Shown in pieces: positions 1 to 5,979 of a stretch of DNA of 6,444 nt (within the stretch, counting starts at the first letter, position 1; every line of letters begins with the position of its first letter). This DNA comes from Anaerolineales bacterium UBA6663 (GTDB lineage: Bacteria > Chloroflexota > Anaerolineae > Anaerolineales > UBA6663), in contig DKKP01000199.1 of the NCBI GenBank assembly GCA_002455335.1, positions 1,002 through 7,445 of the forward strand, given 5' to 3'. The notes under the pieces were generated by a model. It ran no database searches and was not told the DNA's origin. It was given only the letters and a program-made list of their open reading frames with translations. The position numbers were made by a program, and so were the translations under genes.

Positions 1-1
1 G

Positions 2-328
2 GCCGAGACGCGCGGGCTGGTTGGGGCGCGCGAGCTGTCGCTGATGAAGCCGACGTCCGTGTTCGTCAATGTGGCGCGCGGCCCGGTGGTCGACGAGGCG
101 GCGCTGGTTGCTGCCTTGCGCGCGGGCCGGCCCTGGGCGGCCGGCCTCGACGTCTTCGAGCGTGAGCCGATCGCGGCCGATCACCCGCTGCTGGCATTGC
201 CCAACGTGGTCGCAACCCCGCACATCGGCAGCGCAAGTGTGCAGACCCGGGTCGCGATGGCTCGGCTGGCGGTCGCCAATGCCCTGGCCGTGCTCCGCGG
301 CGACCCGCCGTCGACGCCGGTGGCCTAG
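2..328 (+). CDS. D-isomer-specific 2-hydroxyacid dehydrogenase, C-terminal part (5' end outside window)
   Basis: The visible 108 residues are the end of the NAD-binding domain and the closing segment of a D-2-hydroxyacid dehydrogenase, a cytoplasmic NAD(P)-dependent enzyme interconverting 2-oxoacids and D-2-hydroxyacids. The frame is open from base 2 and has the family's order of signatures: TRGLVGARELSLMKP, then NVARGPVVDEAAL with the catalytic Arg (visible residue 26), GLDVFEREP with the catalytic Glu before Pro (residue 55), and ATPHIGSAS with the catalytic His (residue 74). The ATG at 44 is only the Met of the conserved LMKP motif, so it is not the real start. The protein stops soon after the catalytic His segment (TAG at 326-328) and has no ACT domain. 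It is therefore closer to glyoxylate/hydroxypyruvate reductase-type members than to long SerA forms. The substrate cannot be read from this fragment. The gene converges on the propeller gene with a 12-bp gap. Confidence 0.93.
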   Translation, partial: AETRGLVGARELSLMKPTSVFVNVARGPVVDEAALVAALRAGRPWAAGLDVFEREPIAADHPLLALPNVVATPHIGSASVQTRVAMARLAVANALAVLRGDPPSTPVA

Positions 329-340
329 AGCCCGCCCCGC

Positions 341-2101
341 TTAGTGCTCAAGCGCTGGCAGGTACAGGTGAATGAGGGGCGTCGCCGCTGTACCGGTTGT
401 GGTCGCACTGGACGTCGCTGTCGTTGTCAGGGCCGCCGTCGGTGAACCGCAATCTGGTGGATCGTCACAGATAGGCGTTGCGGTGTCATAGGCTGTGTCG
501 GCGTCGGTGATATACAGTTGCCCATCTGTCTGGCCGATGTACACCACATCCTGCCCATCCGGTGTGAAACGAGCCCCGCCATAGTAACTCACCGGCCCGT
601 GGCTGATCTGGATAAGCGTGTTGCCGGGACCTGCGCTGAGCACCGTATATAGCAGCCCGGGGTCAGGAGGACGGATCAGGAGCCGCGGCGTGGCCGAATG
701 CGGTTTCACGGTCGTGTAGCCGATGGCCTCCACGCCCAACGAGATCGCGACCGATCCCTCGGTGAGTTCCAGGCTTTGAAACATCCCGCCGTTTTCGGGA
801 TAGATCAGGTAGCGGCTATCGGCCGAAAACACTGGCCAGACCGAGTTTGGAAATGCGCTGGTCACCAGGCGCGCCGAATTCGTCGGCCCGGTCCGCGAAG
901 CCACATATAGGTCAGTCGGCACGTCGGAGGCCGACGAGGTCGGGGCGGTGTAGGCGATCCAATCTCCATTGGGTGCCAGGCCCACCAACACCGGGTTGAC
1001 GCCGAGCGCGGCGCCGGTCTGGATGAGATGGATCTCGGAGCTTGGCCCCCCGATCGGCGTGATGTAGATGTCACGCGTCGTCTGCGAGCCATTGGTTTCG
1101 GTCAGCGTATACAGGACATAGCGGTTGTCTTGGGTGAGCCCAAGATTGCCGGGGACCCCTGTCGTGGTCGGCGGCGTCAGGCGAACGATCGACTCGCCCG
1201 TCGGGGTCATGCTACGCAGGGCGCCGTTGCCATCGCAATCGGTCTGGCCAAATACGATTCTCTGGCCGTTGCCTGGGATCGCAAATGCCGCAGCCGGGAA
1301 GGCAATCCGGCTGCATGTCGTGAGTTTCACGCTGGCATCGTACGGCCCATCGATCGGAACTGAGTAAAGGTCGACCAGGCCCATGCTGGGGCCATAGGGG
1401 AAAACATAGTTCGCGGTACCGACGCCATACACCACGTAGCCGGTCTGCAGAACCGACCAGCGATCGAAAATCACCGATTGTCCCTCAGGGAGTGGGATGT
1501 TGAGACGTTGCGCCGGCGCACCGCTCAGAGCCTGGCTGTAGAGCTCGTAACGGTATTGCTCTTGGGGCGTATTGTCTGTGCCGGTGCCCGTCGCGAAGAT
1601 GGCGCGCTGACCATCAGGGCTGAAACTGAAGGTGTGGATCCGCGGATCATCAGCGACGACGACGCTGGCCGTCGATCCATCGATCGGCACGTGGTAAAGA
1701 CCCATTCCGGGGTAACGGATATACGGTTGACCGGGGTCGGGTGTTGGCGTGGCCGAGGCGTCTGGGCGGCCGAAATACAGCACCGATCGGCTGTCAGGCG
1801 AGATGGCGAACACGCGTCGCCAGGCGGTTGTCTGAGCGTCGCCGGCAGGAACCGCCTCGGCGAGTTGGGTGACGGGCCCGCCGACGGTCGGCACGCTATA
1901 TAGCCCAGTGGCGCCGCCATTGTATGAGAGAAAAACGACCCTTTGACCGTCGGCAGAGATTTCGAAGCTTGACACCCCGGTCGACAGGTCGGTCAGCCTG
2001 CGGATGGCGCCGCTGGCCAGCGGCGCCGAGCCAACCGGGCCGAAAAGCAACATTGTCAGGCTGATCACGATCGCGGTGACAAACAAGCCCTGGCGTTTCA
2101 C
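341..2101 (-). CDS. Exported TolB/WD40-like beta-propeller protein
   Basis: No specific function is recognised. With a GTG start at 2101 the protein has 586 residues and opens with a textbook Sec signal peptide: basic KRQ, a hydrophobic core LFVTAIVISLTMLLF, then GPVGSAPLASGA as a likely cleavage region. There is no lipobox. The body carries eight degenerate TolB/WD40-like strand motifs of the type xSPDGxxxxY: about residues 49-62 (SADGQRVVFL), 100-112, 160-172 (FSPDGQRAIF), 275-287, 323-334, 376-387 (APNGDWIAY), 425-437 and 512-524 (FTPDGQDVVY). This suggests a seven- or eight-bladed propeller. A DCDGNG loop (288-293) resembles a calcium-binding turn. The C-terminus has a CDDPPDC pair (545-551), a Thr/Ala/Ser-rich linker (559-575) and a hydrophobic tail LYLPALEH. 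An in-frame ATG at 2197 would add 32 Arg-rich residues and place the hydrophobic segment at 36-51. Neither start has a strong ribosome binding site; 2101 is chosen for the signal peptide. An envelope or extracellular location is likely, with a binding rather than catalytic role (inference). Confidence 0.85.
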   Translation of the reverse strand: MKRQGLFVTAIVISLTMLLFGPVGSAPLASGAIRRLTDLSTGVSSFEISADGQRVVFLSYNGGATGLYSVPTVGGPVTQLAEAVPAGDAQTTAWRRVFAISPDSRSVLYFGRPDASATPTPDPGQPYIRYPGMGLYHVPIDGSTASVVVADDPRIHTFSFSPDGQRAIFATGTGTDNTPQEQYRYELYSQALSGAPAQRLNIPLPEGQSVIFDRWSVLQTGYVVYGVGTANYVFPYGPSMGLVDLYSVPIDGPYDASVKLTTCSRIAFPAAAFAIPGNGQRIVFGQTDCDGNGALRSMTPTGESIVRLTPPTTTGVPGNLGLTQDNRYVLYTLTETNGSQTTRDIYITPIGGPSSEIHLIQTGAALGVNPVLVGLAPNGDWIAYTAPTSSASDVPTDLYVASRTGPTNSARLVTSAFPNSVWPVFSADSRYLIYPENGGMFQSLELTEGSVAISLGVEAIGYTTVKPHSATPRLLIRPPDPGLLYTVLSAGPGNTLIQISHGPVSYYGGARFTPDGQDVVYIGQTDGQLYITDADTAYDTATPICDDPPDCGSPTAALTTTATSSATTTGTAATPLIHLYLPALEH

Positions 2102-2346
2102 TATTGGTTTCCCGATGTCAGAGACCTGCTGCTCCAACGGCGTCGCCGCGGGGCGGGTGTCGGCCCTGACGCGCTCGGATCGACGTTGGCGATGCATATC
2201 TGGTTTTCGATGGCCGAGATATACACAACCTATTGCCCGTCGAAGAATCAGACCGGATCAAGTGGAACCGGCTCCCGCAAATCTATCTGTGCGCCGTTGG
2301 AATCGGCACGACCTGACCACGCATTGCGGCCCGTATGGCGCCGGGC

Positions 2347-3576
2347 TCAGGCCAGCGCAGTACTATGAAACACGATCTCGCCGCGACGGTTCAAGTGAAA
2401 AGTGTCACTGCCGGTGAGCGCCGAGTTACGGCCCGGCGCCAGGACCCAACGAACCACATAGATCTCGCCGGCAGCTGCGGCGTCGAGCACAGCCAGCGTA
2501 TTCAGGTCGGGCCGCCAGAGCAACTCCTTCAGAAACTCCGCGATGGCCTCGAGGCCGTAGCGAGTCTGGTGCGCCGACAATTGGGCGGCATCTGACGCGT
2601 ACAGGCCAATGAGGTCCGGCAACTGTCCACGACGGAGAGCGCCAAAGAAGCGGCGCAGCGTCGGTGGCATCTGGGCGTTGGCCTGGGCGAGGTCGGCTTC
2701 CATGAACACGCGTTGGATTGCAGGCCCGACCCGGCGTTTATCGGCCCGAGTTGCTACAGGCCAGTCGAAGCCCGCCACGACATCCCAGTGTTGCCGCAGA
2801 TCGAGGCGTTGGCCGTTGTAGGGCTCATTGCCGCGCAGGCCAAGCTCGTCCCAGCGCCAGATGCTGGCGCCGGGCAGTTTGCTGTTGCGAGCCTGCGCCA
2901 GGAACTCGACCAACTCGCCGGGCTGCGGCTGCCAGAGAGCTGAGCCAACGGCGCAAAACGCTCGGCGCGGGGCAAGCGCGGCATACGCGTTTTGCGAGGT
3001 CGCGAGCTGCCGGGCCGCCTCGGCCGGCTGGCCCACCCAGAAGATATGCGGCAGATCGAAATCCGCGAGACGCCTGAACTCGTACCACGGGAAATTGGGA
3101 TGCTCGAGCGGTGACTTCCAGCTCGAGACACCGAGCGGCAGGTGCGGCAGGCCATCGCGGAGGCGGCGCATCGTCAGCTCGGCCTTGTGCGCGGCGCCAT
3201 CCGAACGTTCATACTCAACGCGCGCCTCGAGGATCAGTCCGACCATCCCATGCGCGCGCAGCGCCTGGGCGCGGGCGACTGCGTACTCGGCCTCGCGCAG
3301 GTGATAGTCGTGTTCATGAGCCTGACGCGCGTTGGGCGGGTCTCCGAAGAGGTGGTGCCAGCCCCAGGCCGACAACCCGGCCTCGGTCAGCCGCTCGATC
3401 AACTCGGCCGCCAGGTCGGCGCCATCGGCGCGCTGGTTGGCCGGCGCCGACCCTTCGCCGATACGGACGATCACGTGCCCGAGCCCGGCCGCCACCGCAC
3501 GGGCGACGATCGCCGTCGGGTCACCGCCCTCGCAGGCCGCGATCCGCTGTATCCACACACCCTTGCCCTGGGGCAC
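2347..3576 (-). CDS. Glycoside-hydrolase-like TIM barrel fused to NTF2/SnoaL-like domain, function unknown
   Basis: This 409-residue protein has no signal peptide or membrane segment and is predicted cytoplasmic. Residues 1-275 read as a complete (beta/alpha)8 barrel of the glycoside-hydrolase type. Strand-like segments come at regular spacing: GVWIQRI (6-12), HVIVRIGEG (34-42), LSAWGWHHLFG (68-78), GLILEARVEYE (113-123), PLGVSSWKSP (147-156), HIFWVGQ (177-183), FCAVGSALW (207-215) and GASIWRWDEL (236-245). Residues 305-409 resemble an NTF2/SnoaL-like fold: RRFFGALRRGQ helix, LIGLYASDA, GLEAIAEFLKELL, then beta strands ending DTFHLNRRGEIVFHS. The start is taken at GTG 3576 because AGGTGA (3587-3582) sits 5 nt upstream. 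An ATG at 3582 or GTG at 3585 would add 2 or 3 residues but overlap that site. The barrel's substrate, and whether it is catalytic at all, are unknown. The gene is divergent from rel and on the same strand as the downstream propeller gene, too far away for obvious coupling. Confidence 0.87.
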   Translation of the reverse strand: MPQGKGVWIQRIAACEGGDPTAIVARAVAAGLGHVIVRIGEGSAPANQRADGADLAAELIERLTEAGLSAWGWHHLFGDPPNARQAHEHDYHLREAEYAVARAQALRAHGMVGLILEARVEYERSDGAAHKAELTMRRLRDGLPHLPLGVSSWKSPLEHPNFPWYEFRRLADFDLPHIFWVGQPAEAARQLATSQNAYAALAPRRAFCAVGSALWQPQPGELVEFLAQARNSKLPGASIWRWDELGLRGNEPYNGQRLDLRQHWDVVAGFDWPVATRADKRRVGPAIQRVFMEADLAQANAQMPPTLRRFFGALRRGQLPDLIGLYASDAAQLSAHQTRYGLEAIAEFLKELLWRPDLNTLAVLDAAAAGEIYVVRWVLAPGRNSALTGSDTFHLNRRGEIVFHSTALA

Positions 3577-3581
3577 GTTCA

Positions 3582-3587
3582 TCACCT
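3582..3587 (-). promoter_or_regulatory. Ribosome binding site that favours the GTG 3576 start of the barrel gene
   Basis: Read on the minus strand, AGGTGA lies five bases before GTG at 3576, an ideal Shine-Dalgarno spacing. The same bases overlap the two upstream in-frame start codons (GTG 3585, ATG 3582), which would then lack any site of their own. The resulting N-terminus, MPQGKGVWIQRI, begins directly at the conserved first barrel strand. Confidence 0.55.
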
Positions 3588-3635
3588 GATCTTACCAAGC
3601 CCTTTGGGGGCCGGGACGGTAGAGTTCGGTAAGAG

Positions 3636-3656
3636 CGGAGCGGGGAGCGTGGAGCG
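3636..3656. repeat. Three tandem 7-bp repeats, NGGAGCG
   Basis: Three back-to-back heptamers CGGAGCG, GGGAGCG and TGGAGCG differ only in the first base. They lie in the divergent intergenic region, upstream of the rel promoter candidate and within the predicted leader of the barrel gene. They may be a protein-binding array or simple slippage-derived sequence; nothing distinguishes these. Confidence 0.5.
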
Positions 3657-3708
3657 AGAGTCGTTTCGGCCCTACCCGCACCACGCACAACGCCCTACGC
3701 CCCACGGG

Positions 3709-3716
3709 GTTATACT
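3709..3716. promoter_or_regulatory. Candidate shared -10 element of divergent promoters for rel (+) and the barrel gene (-)
   Basis: On the plus strand TATACT (3711-3716) matches the sigma-70 -10 consensus at five of six bases and would start transcription near 3723, giving rel a leader of about 30 nt. On the minus strand the overlapping TATAAC (3714-3709) also matches at five of six bases and points toward the barrel gene, with a leader of about 125 nt. The -35 regions are poor. None is convincing on the plus side; TTTGGG (3736-3731) lies 16 bp upstream on the minus side. The element lies inside the only intergenic region between the two divergent genes. Confidence 0.4.
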
Positions 3717-3742
3717 CGGAGTCCGATCGACCCAAAGGTGCC

Positions 3743-3748
3743 AGGTGG
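3743..3748 (+). promoter_or_regulatory. Ribosome binding site of rel
   Basis: AGGTGG precedes the GTG start at 3753 with a 4-nt spacer. This supports the GTG start, which also places the N-terminus about 60 residues before the conserved HD-domain histidine, as usual for the family. Confidence 0.6.
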
Positions 3749-3752
3749 CTAA

Positions 3753-5951
3753 GTGACCCTCGAAAAGCGCTCGTATGCTGATGACCCGCCGACCCACCCG
3801 GCGCTTGTGTTGCTGCTCGAGAAACTCCCGGCCGATCTACTGCGCCGCGACCGCCAGTTGATCGAACGCGCGTTCGCGATCGCCGATCGGGCCCATGCCG
3901 GCCAGCGCCGCGCCTCAGGTGAACCGTACGTCACGCATTGTCTGCAGGTCGCCATGATCCTGGCCGACCTGCACATGCCGCCCCCGGTGATCATCGCCGG
4001 CCTGCTGCACGACACAGTCGAAGATACCGAACTCACGCTCGACGAGATCCGGCGCGAGTTCAGCGACGAAGTGGCCTCGCTCGTCGACGGTGTCACGAAA
4101 CTGGCTCAATTGCCGCGCGTTTCGAAGGACGGCAATCAGCCGATCGACAGACATGTCGAGAGCCTGCGCAAGACGTTCATGGCCATGAGCGATGACGTGC
4201 GCGTCGTGCTCATCAAACTCGCCGACCGTCTCCACAACATGCGCACGCTTGGCTACAAACAGGCCGAGAAGCAAAAGCGGATCGCGCGTGAGACGCTCGA
4301 GATCTTTGCGCCTTTGGCAAATCGCCTCGGCATCTGGTCGATCAAGTCGGAGCTCGAAGATCTCTCGTTTCAATATCTCGAGCCAGACCGTTGGCGCGAG
4401 CTCTCGGCGCAGATCGCCGAGGTCCAGGCCGAGCGCGAACAGACCATGACCCGGATCATCGACGAGGTCAAGACCGCGCTCACCGCCGAGGGGATCGCGG
4501 GCGAGATCAGCGGTCGGCCAAAGCACATCTACTCGATCTACCGCAAGATGCAGCGCAAGGGCGTGGGCTTCAACGAGGTCTACGATGTGCGGGCTGTGCG
4601 GATCCTGGTCAAGGATAAGCCAACGTGCTACTACACGCTTGGCATCATCCACAACATGTGGAAGCCGATCCCGCAGCAGTTCGACGACTACATCGCGACG
4701 CCGAAAGACAACCTTTATCAGTCGCTGCACACGGCCGTGCTCTACACCGACGGGCGACCGCTCGAGGTGCAGATCCGCACGCCCGATATGCACGAGGCGG
4801 CCGAGTTCGGAATCGCCGCGCACTGGCGTTACAAAGAGGGCGGGAAGCGCGACGAGGCCTACGAGAAGCACATCCAGTGGCTCCGGCGGCTGATGGACTG
4901 GCGCTCCGAAGTCTCCGACGGCAGCGAGTTCGTCGATGCGCTCAAGCGAGACGTCTTCAGCGATCGCGTCTATGCCTTCACCCCGCGCGGCGACATCATC
5001 GACATGCCGGCCGGGTCGACGCCAATCGACTTCGCCTATCACGTGCACACCGTGGTCGGCCACCGGTGCCGCGGGGCCAAGGTCAACGGCAAGCTGGTCA
5101 GCCTCGATCATCGATTGACGACCGGCGATCAGGTCGAGATCCTGACCGCCAAGCAGGGCGGCCCCTCGCGCGATTGGCTCAACCCAGATCTGCAGCTCGT
5201 CAAGTCGCAGACCGCGCTGGCGAAGATCAAGCTCTACTTCCGCAAGCAGGAACGCGAGACGGTGATCCAGCAGGGCCGTGCGATCCTCGAGCGCGAGCTC
5301 AAACGCCTTGGCGCCTCCGAGTTCAGCCATGAGGCGCTGGCGCGGGCGCTCGGACACAAGAAGCCCGAAGACCTCCTGTATGCGCTTGGCACCGGCGATG
5401 CCTATCCGAAGCACGTCGCCGCGGTTGTGCTCGAAGAGGAGCTTGGCGCTCAGCCGCAGGTCGCGCCGACGCCGACCGCGCCTGAGCGGCCGATCACGCG
5501 CGAGGGGGGGAGCGATGAGATCTCGGTGCTCGGCGCGCGCGGGATGCTCACCCGGCTGGCGCCGTGCTGTCGCCCGGTTCCGGGTGATCCGATCGTCGGC
5601 TACGTCACCCGTGGTCGCGGTGTGACGATCCATCGCGAAGATTGCCCCAACGTCCGTCATCGTAACGAGCCCCAACGGCTGATCAAGGTGACCTGGGGCC
5701 AGATCGAGCGCACCTACCCGGTGCCGATCCGAATCAACGCTTACGATCGGCCCGGTCTGATGCAGGATGTCTCGACGCTGATCAGCAACGAGCGCATCAA
5801 CATGTCGTCGGTGACCTCGGTGACCAAGGGCTCGCTGACGACCATGGACCTGACGCTCGACATGTCAGACATCTCGGTGTTGCCGCGTGTGCTGGCGCGG
5901 ATCGAGCAGCTGCCCAATGTCATCGAGGCCTTCCGCCCGAAGGCCGGCTAA
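3753..5951 (+). CDS. rel: Bifunctional (p)ppGpp synthetase/hydrolase (long RelA/SpoT homologue)
   Basis: This cytoplasmic, ribosome-associated stringent-response enzyme makes (p)ppGpp from ATP and GTP/GDP and hydrolyses it. At 732 residues it is full length for the family. The N-terminal HD hydrolase has an RRASGEPYVTH segment with metal ligand H62, HDTVED (86-91) and LADRLHNMRTLG (156-167), so all usual hydrolase residues appear present. H62 is followed by Cys where Pro is common. The synthetase domain (about 240-365) has GRPKHIYSIYRKM (254-266), VYDVRAVRILV, NLYQSLHT (320-327), EVQIRT (338-343) and AAHWRYKEG (355-363). Its charge motif is QFDD (309-312), near the EXDD form of RelA-type enzymes rather than the RXKD form typical of bifunctional ones. 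A TGS domain (about 401-467), a helical region, a zinc-finger/conserved-cysteine domain (C605, C606, H627, C631) and a C-terminal ACT/RRM domain (about 657-731) follow. The GTG start has a good ribosome binding site. The gene is probably first in a transcript with moeA, 28 bp downstream. Confidence 0.97.
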   Translation: MTLEKRSYADDPPTHPALVLLLEKLPADLLRRDRQLIERAFAIADRAHAGQRRASGEPYVTHCLQVAMILADLHMPPPVIIAGLLHDTVEDTELTLDEIRREFSDEVASLVDGVTKLAQLPRVSKDGNQPIDRHVESLRKTFMAMSDDVRVVLIKLADRLHNMRTLGYKQAEKQKRIARETLEIFAPLANRLGIWSIKSELEDLSFQYLEPDRWRELSAQIAEVQAEREQTMTRIIDEVKTALTAEGIAGEISGRPKHIYSIYRKMQRKGVGFNEVYDVRAVRILVKDKPTCYYTLGIIHNMWKPIPQQFDDYIATPKDNLYQSLHTAVLYTDGRPLEVQIRTPDMHEAAEFGIAAHWRYKEGGKRDEAYEKHIQWLRRLMDWRSEVSDGSEFVDALKRDVFSDRVYAFTPRGDIIDMPAGSTPIDFAYHVHTVVGHRCRGAKVNGKLVSLDHRLTTGDQVEILTAKQGGPSRDWLNPDLQLVKSQTALAKIKLYFRKQERETVIQQGRAILERELKRLGASEFSHEALARALGHKKPEDLLYALGTGDAYPKHVAAVVLEEELGAQPQVAPTPTAPERPITREGGSDEISVLGARGMLTRLAPCCRPVPGDPIVGYVTRGRGVTIHREDCPNVRHRNEPQRLIKVTWGQIERTYPVPIRINAYDRPGLMQDVSTLISNERINMSSVTSVTKGSLTTMDLTLDMSDISVLPRVLARIEQLPNVIEAFRPKAG

Positions 5952-5967
5952 ACCTGAACCCCCACCC

Positions 5968-5971
5968 GGAG
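5968..5971 (+). promoter_or_regulatory. Ribosome binding site of moeA
   Basis: GGAG lies 8 nt before the ATG at 5980, inside the 28-bp gap after the rel stop codon. It supports this start and independent translation initiation within a shared transcript. Confidence 0.55.
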
Positions 5972-5979
5972 CCGCCCAC

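Noticed and set aside
1478..1903. A 141-codon plus-strand frame inside the propeller gene
   Set aside because: It is antisense to a coherent exported protein with repeated propeller motifs and has no domain or ribosome binding site of its own.
2218..2223. TATATC on the minus strand as a -10 box for the propeller gene
   Set aside because: No acceptable -35 lies at the right distance, and the implied start would be only about 14 nt before ATG 2197. It is too weak to call.
2329..2346. GCCCG/CGGGC hairpin directly after the barrel gene stop, considered as a terminator
   Set aside because: The stem is only 5 bp with an 8-nt loop and no T-run follows on the minus strand, so it is not distinguishable from random GC-rich pairing.
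2102..2346. The region between the barrel gene stop and the preferred propeller start, checked for a small gene or RNA
   Set aside because: Apart from the optional 32-codon N-terminal extension (2102-2197), I see no open frame with a ribosome binding site and no tRNA-like or repeated structure.
3591..3633. Inverted repeat CTTACC...GGTAAG flanking a small GCCC/GGGC hairpin upstream of the barrel gene, considered as a riboswitch or attenuator
   Set aside because: The stems are short, the outer loop is 31 nt, and no recognised riboswitch core or terminator is present.
3142..3756. A 204-codon plus-strand frame running through the barrel gene and intergenic region into rel
   Set aside because: It is antisense to a gene with clear domain structure, is Arg/Ala/Gly-rich without motifs, and would overlap the rel start.
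3915..5675. A 586-codon open frame on the minus strand, opposite rel
   Set aside because: It lies entirely inside a certain gene. Its translation is dominated by Asp, His, Arg, Leu and Val in the pattern expected from the complement of high-GC codons, with no recognisable domain. Long antisense frames are common in such genomes.
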